From: Byssochlamys sp. IMV 00236
Lineage: Eukaryota > Ascomycota > Eurotiomycetes > Eurotiales > Thermoascaceae
NCBI GenBank assembly: GCA_001931875.2
Contig: MSJH02000680.1
Span: 1-32,985, forward strand
Reading direction: 5' to 3'
Length of the DNA stretch: 32,985 bases
The notes below the pieces were generated by a model. The model was not told the DNA's origin and did not search any database. It was given only the letters and a program-made list of their open reading frames with translations. A program made the position numbers and the translations under genes. Below are positions 9,630-18,517 of the stretch, piece after piece (within the stretch, counting starts at the first letter, position 1; every line of letters begins with the position of its first letter).

Positions 9630-11785
9630 CGCGCCTTCTGAGCATACGATTTTGGGCCGTATTAATCTCATAAGGGATAGAGAGTTCCTGATCGCAAGCT
9701 CACAGCGCCGATGATGCTACGGTACCTTTTTTTCATAAGTTTATTTTCGCATCATGCGCAGTCGCTGAGTTTGCTAAGGTGCTAACATCGCAGTATAATA
9801 TTTGCGCCAATGAACGCCAATACTGGAGGATCTCGAAGGAGTTGCCATTTCAAGGATTTGTCCTACTTCAGGCCCCGGGGTGATGTTGAGCAGGGCAAGT
9901 TCTAGTTACTAACTTGCCGATGTAACGTTTCAGTGCCCCGGCTTCGAGCCGGTGTCTCATTCGATGTTCTAGGCCTTGAAATGTAATTAAATGTGTTGCT
10001 AGTAACGAACTTAACAAGTTTTCCTAATTAGACATGTGTCTAAGACTTTTTTATGGCACATTCTCTTGTTGTTTGATCTCTTGAAGCGGCTGAATAATAC
10101 TAGCAGGTGCGGCAACAGATGGGGACATGACGAGGTGGACGAAGAAATCATTTCTGAAAGCCTCTGTCCACTTAGAAGGCCTCGATCTGTTCAAGTTGAA
10201 TTTGGTTGACCAGCTGAAAAGTCCGTAAGGCATTCTCCCGGCCCCTGTAGCGGGGTAATATGAAAATATTTGGAGAGATCTATCGATTAGTCAAACACTT
10301 CGATAGCTTGATCCAGTCTTGATCAAGTTGAGACTGTGAACTAATTCGTCTTCGACGGTTGGACATACCTAATGGGAGATGTACGGGCATAACTTAGGTA
10401 AAGATGGAAAGCGATCTCAAGTATATCTCCGAACTAGGCAATCAGTGCATATCTTCCAAAGCCACAAACCACATGTCATTGGAACGATAAAATTTCCCCG
10501 ATAAGGACTATATACCAAGATAATCGTTTAGATAACCTCCTCCTGGCCTTTATTTTTACCAGTTGCCATAAGAAATCCGGTCGGAGTTCAGACGGTGACG
10601 TCACGTGGAATGTTGACAATCTTCCGTTTCCGGACACTGTAGTTAACTAGTTATTATGTTCCTTAGTAAACATTGTCCAGGTCAACGAATTGCTGCTTCT
10701 GCCGTAACTCAACAATGACTTCTCGATTCAGAGATCCTTTTACTTTTGCAGGATAGAGAAATTGCGAAGAACGACGGTTCCTTGCACTGGGAAACAAGAG
10801 AATTTAGCTGGACAGGGTGTCCGCCGATCTCGTCTGCGGAGTACCATATCTCCTTCGTGGATTTCGGAAGACCACAACAGTGGTGACTGGATTTCCGAAA
10901 ACGCCACATATGATAGATGCAAACGCACTAATAGTTGGCATCGGGTACATAAGTTCCAGAAACATTCCGTGCAGCGCTAACAGTTCACTATCTTAGAGTC
11001 TTCTCGATTGCCTGGCTCTGTCTGGATACGGCGACAAAGGTGAGCATATACCTCTTAGTGTATGCTGATCAGCCGCATAACTTGATCCATGGCACTGCGA
11101 TCGGAAGCTTGGACGGATCGACAATAGAGCGACATCTCTATCAATAGTTTCATGCGGAGACGTTGCCATATTGTAATTGTTCCGGATCACCACCGCTGTG
11201 TGAAAAAAGATGCGTATAATTCAACGGTGGAAGCTCCAGGCAGTTTGGGGCTATCTACTTGTCCATTGTGCGAGCAGCTCCACAAAATAAAACACATAAG
11301 TTGAAATGGAAGCTTATCATGTTTGTATTCGGAGTATTTCCTCGGGTTCTCCGCCTTGGTTTAGTTATCTGCATTCTTTCCGAAAAGAGTCCAGAGCGAA
11401 CCCGATGCGTCGAAGATCGACACGACGTCTTCTCCAGGGACGTTATCTTTGATATACTGCCCACATGGGTACCTGGCCTTCTTGGGTAGCTTCTAGGACT
11501 CCACATTGCACGTTAATGCTTCCGACTTTTCCAGATGCAGTTGGCAACAAGCGCAAACAATGCCTCCAGACGCACGCGATGTTACCGCATGTTTATCTAG
11601 TCGAGCCCAGATCAAAGCGGGATTTTAGGGAACCTTGATGGATGCAACCGTGCCTGGTTGATAGAAAATGATTTGGGACAAGGCATTTAAGGCCGGCCTA
11701 TGCCTGGGTCGCTATGTGCTCTTTCTCCTGTATCACTTTGGAACGAAACTGAAAGAGAAAAGAAAGATAAAATCTTACCGGCACA
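9630..11785. other. Long divergent intergenic region
   Basis: More than 2 kb between the divergently transcribed PL7 and S28 genes. Open frames (e.g. 10762-10980 + and 10709-10928 -) overlap each other on opposite strands and match nothing recognisable. It holds a short perfect hairpin (CCGGC/GCCGG around 9937-9951) and a composite CRE/E-box motif at 10596-10607. It may contain shared regulatory sequence or decayed DNA; no transposon ends were found. Confidence 0.5.
10596..10607. promoter_or_regulatory. Composite CRE (TGACGTCA) and E-box (CACGTG)
   Basis: TGACGTCA, a perfect bZIP (ATF/CREB-type) palindrome, spans 10596-10603. It overlaps by two bases a CACGTG E-box palindrome (10602-10607), a bHLH-type site. 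It lies about 1.1 kb from the PL7 start on one side and 1.2 kb from the S28 start on the other. Use in either promoter is an inference. Confidence 0.35.
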
Positions 11786-13566
11786 ATGGGTTCTTGCCGG
11801 TCAGCCCTCGCGGCGATAGCCCTGGTCTCGCTGATTGGATATTCCTCGAGCATGGGCGTGTTGATGTCGCCCACACTTAGAGATCTACAGCTCGCAGCGA
11901 ATCTAGGCTTGGATGCAGATACCGTGCTCTTTCGCCATGAGAACTTTCGTACGATGGTTGCCAACTCGGCTGCAGAAAATGTTCCAGCGGAATATGCTAC
12001 AGTAAGTTCCTTAAAACCTGTTAGTTGATGTTCATTTTCTGAGACATTTGGAAGCTTCCCATCGACCACGGAGATCATTCAGTTGGTACTTACAAGAACC
12101 GATACTGGGTCACGGATGCATACTATGAACCAGGGGGCCCAGTCATTGTATATGATGGCGGCGAAGCAAACGCTGAATCGTCAGCCCAGGCGTACCTGAG
12201 CAACTCGACTCAATTCTTCCAACAGTTCCTGAAAGAATTCAATGCCATTGGTATCGTATGGGAGCATCGGTAAGAGATCATTGTTCGCCTCTGAAAATGA
12301 CATGAGCTTCATTGCTGATGCCCACCAAACAGCTACTACGGTGATTCGCTACCCTTCGATGTTGGCCCCGATACACCAGTTGAAAATTTCAGATATCTGA
12401 CCAACGAGCAAGCCCTGGCTGATTTGCCATATTTCGCTAGCAACTTCAGCCGAGCAGCTTTTCCTGACCAAGATCTTACACCGAAGTCGACACCGTGGGT
12501 TATGGTTGGAGGGTCTTATTCCGGAATGCGCGCAGCGTTCTCCCGGAATCAATATCCAGAGACCTTCTTCGCTGCCTTCTCTTCATCCGCCCCGGTAGAG
12601 GCTCGTATCGATTTGAGTGCCTATTGGGATCAAGTGTATCGTGGAATGGTGGGTTACGGATATGAAAATTGCGCCAAAGATCTCCATGCCGCGCTTGCAT
12701 ATATCGACGACCAGTTGGATGGTAGCCAGACTGCCGCGAGTATCAAACGACTCTTTCTGGGACCAGGAGCGGAAAACAACACCAATGCCGACTTCACAGC
12801 TGCTCTTACCTCAATCTACGGTTTATTCCAAAGCTATGGAATGGGCGGTGGCTCTGCATCCCTCAGCGCTTTATGCGGCTATTTGGAATCAAGCAGCGGA
12901 AACAACACTAACAGTACCTTCGCTATAATCAACACTGGCCAGGCTGTGACAAAGAGGCTTTCTTCGTGGCCGATGATGACTCCTTTGATGAATAGCTTTT
13001 TTGGCACCAACTGCAAAGGTTCAGACACCTCGCGCTCATCATCTTGTGAACTCGGTCAGCCATCCACCAACCCAGACACTATCAGCTGGACCTGGCAGTA
13101 CTGTACGCAGTGGGGGTATTTCCAGAGCGATAATATTGGCCCACATGCGCTTTTATCCAGATATCAGACGAACGACTATGCCCAACAGGTCTGTTATCGA
13201 CAATTCCCAGACGGCTTGAGTAGCGGTCTGCTGCCACCCCAGCCGCAAACTGCTCTGGTAAATGCGCAAACCGGAGGTTGGACCATACGGCCATCCAACG
13301 TTTACTTCAGCGGTGGGCAATATGATCCATGGAGGCCTCTCTCGACGCTGTCAACCGAATCATTCGCCCCAGCCAATGTCAATTTCACGACAGAGGTCCC
13401 CGGCTGTGGGGTTCGCACCAGCGAGGACGAGGTGTTCGGATACATCATGCCCAATGCAGAGCACTGTTTCGATTTCCGCACTACTTTCCCCGCTGGGGCC
13501 ACTTCGAGAGGGTATTTCATCAACGCTTTGAAGGAATGGTTGCCATGTTTCCAGAAAGGGGCGTGA
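11786..13566 (+). CDS. Secreted serine peptidase, family S28 (prolyl endo/carboxypeptidase type)
   Basis: A 554-aa product of three exons: 11786-12001, 12055-12269 and 12333-13566 (introns of 53 and 63 bp; joined length 1665 nt). An N-terminal signal peptide (about 1-22, RSALAAIALVSLIGYSSS) is followed by the alpha/beta-hydrolase core. Diagnostic segments are LPIDHGDHSVGTYKNRYWV just after intron 1, GGPVIVYDGGEAN (oxyanion region), EHRYYGDSLPF across intron 2, and the nucleophile motif GGSYSG with Ser at about 205. The triad is completed by Asp at about 475 in GGQYDPWRP and His at about 521 in NAEHCFD. Several NNT/NST glycosylation sites agree with secretion. S28 enzymes of Aspergillus include the acid prolyl endopeptidase that cuts after proline; this protein is probably of that type, but endo versus exo activity cannot be told from sequence alone. 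Confidence 0.92.
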
Positions 13567-13860
13567 AGACGCGTTTTTGTTTTAGTTTCCTTTGTGTATA
13601 TATATTGCATCTGTTCATTGTACGTAGTTTCGTTAGCGTTATCTGTATATAGTAGCAATGGGGTGCTAACCTAGTTTATGAGTAGACCATCTTTTGCAGT
13701 TGCCCGCAGCTAAGATAACAGTTCTGCTGATAGCCGCGTCAACAGAATAAACGCACGATCGCTAGATCAATAAATGGCCTGTTTGTATGTATTCGACGAG
13801 CTCTCTACCCCCGGACAAGCCGAAGAAAGAATGCCCGAAGGGGAGTTGACACATTCTGGA

Positions 13861-13877
13861 CGCGATGACTTCAAGCC
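13861..13877 (+). repeat. Direct repeat, left copy
   Basis: CGCGATGACTTCAAGCC here matches CGCGATGACTTGAAGCC at 15164-15180 in 16 of 17 bases. Both copies have TTGACAC close upstream, directly abutting in the right copy and 9 bases further away in the left. The two copies bracket the PD-(D/E)XK-like gene, about 1.3 kb apart. Confidence 0.5.
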
Positions 13878-13886
13878 CTTAGGTTG

Positions 13887-13907
13887 GGTTTAGGGGTTTC
13901 CTAAACC
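13887..13907. repeat. Perfect 8-bp hairpin
   Basis: GGTTTAGG (13887-13894), a 5-base loop, then CCTAAACC (13900-13907). It includes the word GGGTTTAGGG (13886-13895), which recurs at 14863-14872 on the other side of the neighbouring gene. It could serve as a 3'-end structure or be an element boundary. Confidence 0.5.
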
Positions 13908-14009
13908 GGTTCCTTAGTCTTGCTATTAATACAAGACCCTAGGCTAGGTACCAAAATGACCATGCCTTAGTCTTGCTGATGTCCAAGTGTCAACTCCATT
14001 CGCCATCGC

Positions 14010-14603
14010 TTAAAAGTCGTTGTCTCCATCTCTGATCGTGGCACTGATGGCCTCCAAGATCCTCTGGATCTCCAGACCATCAGTATTAATATTCAGAGGT
14101 GTTGTGAGCGCTGACCCGCCTTGTCCATCAGTGTATGGTGTCAACTTCTCCGAGGAGTCGCCCGTCATACGCATCTGGTAAAACCTCACATGGTCTCCAA
14201 TAGCTAGCAGCCCATAAATAGTCTGCCCGTAGCCAGAAGATCTCCGAGCCCTAAGTATATAGTCCTGGAGTTGTCCTGTGTGAGCACTCCAGCGATAGCT
14301 TTGAGCCCAGTCAGCGTTGTTTTCAGCCCTGTCAGGGAAGCGCTTAGACTCAATGAAGAAGACTTTCTGCAACCTCCCCTGTCTGACGTTTGTCACACAG
14401 ACATTCAGCTTCTTCTTGGAGACCTTGGGGTCATCGGGATATGATTCTCTCCCTAAGCCGAAGTCTTCTCGAGGGAAGTAGAATCTGAGGATATTGAGCC
14501 AGGTCTGGTCAATCCTCTCCTCGCACACATCGCCTGTCACTTCAGCGAGATATGCCCTCATAGGGGCATCTGCCATGTACTTTGGTACCGTGGGCTGCGC
14601 CAT
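14010..14603 (-). CDS. Orphan protein with PD-(D/E)XK nuclease-like motif
   Basis: A 197-aa intronless protein starting at ATG 14603 (MAQPTVPKYMADAPMRAYLAE); the frame stays open upstream to 14795, but that extension has no ATG-supported domain. The core reads as strand-turn-strand: KKLNVCV (about 65-70), a turn, then KVFFIESKR (80-88), with Glu85-x-Lys87 as a candidate catalytic pair. A helix with GQLQDYILRAR and the strand TIYGLLAIGDHVRFYQM follow. This layout is that of restriction-endonuclease-fold proteins, many of which are uncharacterised in fungi. The position where an active enzyme would carry Asp is Asn67 here, so it may be inactive. Short repeats flank the gene. Family assignment is by pattern only; a nucleic-acid function is inferred. 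Confidence 0.6.
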   Translation of the reverse strand: MAQPTVPKYMADAPMRAYLAEVTGDVCEERIDQTWLNILRFYFPREDFGLGRESYPDDPKVSKKKLNVCVTNVRQGRLQKVFFIESKRFPDRAENNADWAQSYRWSAHTGQLQDYILRARRSSGYGQTIYGLLAIGDHVRFYQMRMTGDSSEKLTPYTDGQGGSALTTPLNINTDGLEIQRILEAISATIRDGDNDF

Positions 14604-15683
14604 TTTGAATAATGAGACGAAGAAAAAAAGATTTATCTTTCTTCTAGAAATATTCAGTCTGACCCGAGTTGCTGAGTGAGTAGAGTGCGTGTCTCTAGGT
14701 GAGGCGAAAGGGGAGAGGGAAGAAAACAAAGCCTGTAGGCCAGTAACACACCAGCAAGCTGGGCGAAATAATTCACTTCTCCTTCTTAACTTCACTTCTT
14801 CTCTGACCTTTCATTTTTCTCTCTGAACTCCATGCCTACAGCTACGAAATCCATCTTCAGAAGGGTTTAGGGTGGACAATGTATTGTGAGAAATAGAAGT
14901 ATGACCATTGTATGGCTTCATTTCCTAGTATCCTTACCCCTCAAGGGCTTCAGACATGTCTGTCGTATTCGACTAATATTATGGAATGGGGAAAGTGAAT
15001 ACTACTTAGCCATTTGTGTATTGGTGTTGGTAGCATTGGTAAATGTTCATATCAATCCGCAGATAGAATACTTGCCTAAACAGTCTACATTTGGAGAGTC
15101 CCCTATCTCAATATACGGCGGAGAGAAAGTACCACACAAAAAGAATAGTTACAAGATTTGACACGCGATGACTTGAAGCCATGTATTTGTCTTGAGCTCT
15201 GGTGCATTTACTGCATCGGCGTTACCCCCGAAAGTATGTTAGGTCGGGTCATATGCTATTGTGAGTGTAATTTTACTGTGGTGTTTTTTTTGATTTTATT
15301 TGTTTATCAATTTCTTTCTTCTCAACTCTGTATTCTCACCGAAGAAGAGCTTCGGATTTCGTGTTATGTATGATGCATGGGTTAAAAGAGCATAAAAATC
15401 ATATTGAAATAACCAGCTAGTGTTTTTCTCTAAGAAGTTCAACAATCCTCTCAGCCACTCGGATAAGAAGGCCAAGTACACAGCGCCGACAGGTGATCGT
15501 CTGAGACACATTTGGTGTATGGAGCCTGCGAGATAGGTAACACATATCTCGTTGTATATAAATGTTGTGTCGGACGTATGAAGCTATCCAGTGCTAGAAA
15601 ACCTCAAGGTAGAGCTCGTGACAAAGGTGTCGAAGAAAACCCCCGTAAGGAATTCCAGTAAGAGGAAGTCGAAAAAAAGTATC
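14604..15683. other. Intergenic region 5' of the nuclease-like gene
   Basis: It holds the promoter side of the nuclease-like gene and the 3' flank of the F-box gene. The word GGGTTTAGGG recurs at 14863-14872, and the right copy of the 17-bp direct repeat is at 15164-15180. Open frames on the plus strand (14886-15161, 15158-15373) are AT-rich and unrecognised. No gene is supported. Confidence 0.5.
15164..15180 (+). repeat. Direct repeat, right copy
   Basis: CGCGATGACTTGAAGCC, 16 of 17 identical to 13861-13877. It is preceded directly by TTGACA, also found near the left copy. Confidence 0.5.
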
Positions 15684-17329
15684 TCAGTAAATCCCACGGC
15701 GCATTCGGCGACGACGCCAAACCATTTTGTCCCATCGATCTTTGCCATCTCTATCTTTCCTCTCTCCTCTGCCCCGGAACCCAAGGTCTAACATCTTACA
15801 ATGCTGTTTGCAAACTATGAGAATGAAATCCAATTGTTCATAGAATGAAGGTCCGGAACTCACGTCAAATGTACCTACCACTTCCATAACCTCATCCAGA
15901 CGGAGATCACATTCTTGGTGCTCCATGGTATGTGAATTTCCGCCGAAATAGTATGTGATGTCTTCCTGGATAACCTTTATTGAATGAACGCCACCAGGTG
16001 AGATGTCTATGCTAAACCCTGTCAAGCACGAAATTTCCGTCGTAAACCTTATCCCTGGATACTTATACATGCTTCTGTTGATCGATCCCGGTGTGCTACT
16101 GTCTATTATTACAGCCCCAGGCGTCTTATAGCCGATAAGAACATTGGGCATACCGTCAAAGATAAACTCAAGTCCTGTGATGTAAATCTTTCCATCGATT
16201 TGGAGAACCATAGCGATCATTCTCTTAAGCGGCCGAACTAGATGAACGGATTCTCTGTGTGTGTTGGGATAGAAGGTATTATGATAGCCTTGTAGCGCCC
16301 GGCCGCGGAAGTCTAGTGGCAGATCACATTGAAGAACAGGAACGCTGCCTTGTTGTTTGCGTTTATTTGAACACCTGGCAAGTGTTGCGTCTCTGAGCCA
16401 CCTTAATGATTCCCAAATCCTGATCTGATAGTCGAATTCCAGACTGCACTTTAACTTACAGGTGCAGTGGTAAAGAAGTCGCCAGTCAACTTGTTTACCG
16501 CCGTTCCCTTCAATTTCTTGCTGGATGACAGGGCGGAGGAATCCGCGTTCACCATTGATGGAGAATCTCGATTTCCAGAATATTTTGCTTGTGAAGATCG
16601 GTGCCATTGCTCTTGCAGTAAGACGCAGTCTCAGGACGTCTGAAGTGGGGAGATCGACGGCAATAGCTTCAAGAAGCTCAACTGGAAGCAAACTAAAGTG
16701 ATCGGTTGGACTTCGTGGGAGCTCCCGTGGGATGTGTCTTGTTGGGAGAGGGCACACTCGTGGTGACTGCATGAGTTGTTCCAACGTCGGAACTATGAAG
16801 ATATCAAAGCTCTCTTGCCCATCGTGCCATTGGAAACTCCATGGACCTAAGTAAACACAAGAGATGTGAGTATATAGAAATTTTAAACTCAATGAAAGGG
16901 ACTTAACAACATTTCGTGCGTGGGAAAGACTCAAGAGCCTCATATAAACTATCCAGATCAAATTCCGCCCCGTCAATATGCTCCATAAGATTGTCCCAGC
17001 ATTTTTCATGGAATAAGTAGACGTCCCAAATTCGGAACGGGGGATAAATGAGGAGAATTAAGTCGTCCGTGGTGTCCCATCGCTCCCTTTCATCATAGGG
17101 AACTCGGTATTCCCTGTCATTCCAAGTGTAGCCGATTCCAGTTAATCCCACACCGTATTGTCCACGGTACACTCAATGAAATTTGTATCAGCAAATAGAC
17201 GTAAGAGATAAATAAAGCCTTGGTTTTGTGCTTACATGCTCTGAACTTCGTATGCCACGGCTGGTAGCCTGCCCAATAGCCAAAGTGCAGACTGCAGATG
17301 ATGCAGTCTGTATCTGATGGCGCTACCAT
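15684..17329 (-). CDS. F-box domain protein with N-terminal C-X2-C motif
   Basis: Predicted 486-aa protein of four exons: 17329-17236, 17171-16908, 16846-15864 and 15803-15684, with introns of 64, 61 and 60 bp; the phases join cleanly (1461 nt). The start MVAPSDTDCIICSLHF carries a C-X2-C pair (Cys9, Cys12), as seen in a large family of Aspergillus F-box proteins. The F-box lies at about 168-210 (HFSLLPVELLEAIAVDLPTS). The rest, including GIRFTTEISCLTGFSIDISPGGVHSIK and DLRLDEVMEVVGTFD, is the conserved C-terminal domain of that family. F-box proteins couple targets to an SCF ubiquitin ligase through Skp1; the target is unknown. The final intron is least certain: its 60 bp are in frame and stop-free, so it may be retained, and another acceptor about 10 bases downstream would give a different, longer C-terminus ending at 15584. 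Confidence 0.8.
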
Positions 17330-18021
17330 GAGTAATTCGGTATAATATCGCAAGTGCGGCGAGTCCAGAAAGAGTCTTTTCCTGGGGCCTTTGGGATATT
17401 TATATTGCCACGTCAATGAATAGGGATGCACTGGTAATTCCTACCTAGATGCATGTAAGCAGCCTGATCTGAACCATGGCAGGCCGATCATAGAAGCAGA
17501 ATTGACTTTCAACAGAACTTTAAGTTAGAAAAAGGGAAATACAAAGCAAATAGCCATTTGCACAGTACGTCTCATAACGCTCTAGACACCAACTTCATAA
17601 CAGGAGGGATTCTGAATACCATCGAGCGCCGGTATGCAGACAAACGAGTGGTGTTCATTTTCTATGTTGCATGATATTTGAATACGCCTATTGAAGCCAG
17701 AAATGACAATGAGGCCGAAACAAACAGAATTACTCGAAATAGGATTGAATTGCTCATCTATCCATTGAATAGGTTGTATTATTATTGTTATAATGACTAT
17801 TATCTTCCTCCTTATTGATAGGTTTTTTTGGTGCTCTGTGCATATATAATCCTCCGATTCTTCTCCCTCGTCCTATCTTTTTCTTCCTCCGAGCACCTCC
17901 TTGAGACCACTGTGAGTGTATAATAATCACCATCATGTATATGTATCTTTGATCTAACGAGTGTCTAGCTCCCTCACTCTCGATAAACGGAACAACCACA
18001 ATCGACGATTTTACGACCCCA
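17330..18021. other. Divergent intergenic region
   Basis: Spacer between the F-box gene (-) and the small coiled-coil gene (+), presumably holding both promoters. A minus-strand open frame at 17754-18104 is low-complexity (Arg/Lys and Asn runs) and is not considered coding. Confidence 0.5.
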
Positions 18022-18517
18022 ATGGCACCACCCCAGGTAATTGACATCGAACATATTATGGAAAATATAAAGGGGCTATACTGATTTGAGAGATAGAACA
18101 TCATCCAGGTGAGCGCGGGCGCTCACCTGTCAATCGAGGCTCCCCGTCTCGATAGGCGCCAGCCAAGAGCCATGAGAATCGGGAAGAAGAAAAAGGAAGC
18201 CAAGAAAAAGATAAAGAGCTCCCTGAAGACGGAGCAGGGCCTGGTAAGTCTCTATCTAACATGCGTGACTTTATTACGTTGGAAAGGGATTAATCCATTC
18301 CGTGTTATATTAGCTGGCTGAGGCCAAGCGTCTCGAGGAAGCCGCTGGCAGAGAGGAGCAGGAAGCCGCGCGCAAGCGGGCAAGGGCCGCTGAATTGCGC
18401 CGCCTTGCGGGGGTTGGGGGGAAGCAGAAGGAGGAGGAGAAGGAGGAGGAGAAGGAGGAGGAAGAGAAAGAAAAGCAAGGAGATAACGACGATGAGATGT
18501 CCGATGCCAAGTGCTGA
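18022..18517 (+). CDS. Short Lys/Glu-rich coiled-coil protein, function unknown
   Basis: Built from splice logic: exon 1 18022-18036 (MAPPQ), a 72-bp intron with GTAATT donor and CCAG acceptor, exon 2 18109-18243, a 70-bp intron GTAAGT...TTAG, and exon 3 18314-18517. The joined frame is open and gives 117 aa. The middle is very basic (RIGKKKKEAKKKIKSS). It leads into a heptad-like Ala/Glu/Arg helix (LAEAKRLEEAAGREEQEAAR) and a Lys/Glu run (KQKEEEKEEEKEEEEKEKQ), and ends in acidic DNDDEMSDAKC. The charge pattern suggests a nuclear or RNA/ribosome-associated protein, but no family was recognised. The second intron is well supported by consensus sites and frame continuity; the five-codon first exon is the weak point. 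The exon 2 acceptor sits inside a perfect palindrome. Confidence 0.58.
18106..18129. repeat. 24-bp near-perfect palindrome at a splice site
   Basis: The 11-base arms CAGGTGAGCGC (18106-18116) and GCGCTCACCTG (18119-18129) are exact reverse complements around a 2-base centre. The left arm contains the predicted CAG acceptor of the small coiled-coil gene, and each strand reads CAG-GTGAGC, a consensus splice donor. Confidence 0.75.
18426..18475 (+). repeat. Purine-only tract encoding Lys/Glu run
   Basis: Fifty consecutive purines built from imperfect GAAGGAGGAG-type units, coding for the Lys/Glu run of the small gene. Such homopurine tracts are prone to length change and to triplex structure. 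Confidence 0.7.

Larger units (their letters stand above)
13567..14009. other. Convergent spacer with short repeats
   Basis: 3' flank shared by the S28 gene (+) and the nuclease-like gene (-). It carries a 13-bp direct repeat, CCTTAGTCTTGCT (13912-13924 and 13965-13977), a hairpin at 13887-13907, and the left copy of a 17-bp repeat (13861-13877) found again at 15164-15180. Confidence 0.55.

Noticed and set aside
9937..9951. CCGGC-TTCGA-GCCGG hairpin resembling a tRNA T-arm
   Set aside because: A simple five-base-pair hairpin only; no cloverleaf could be built around it.
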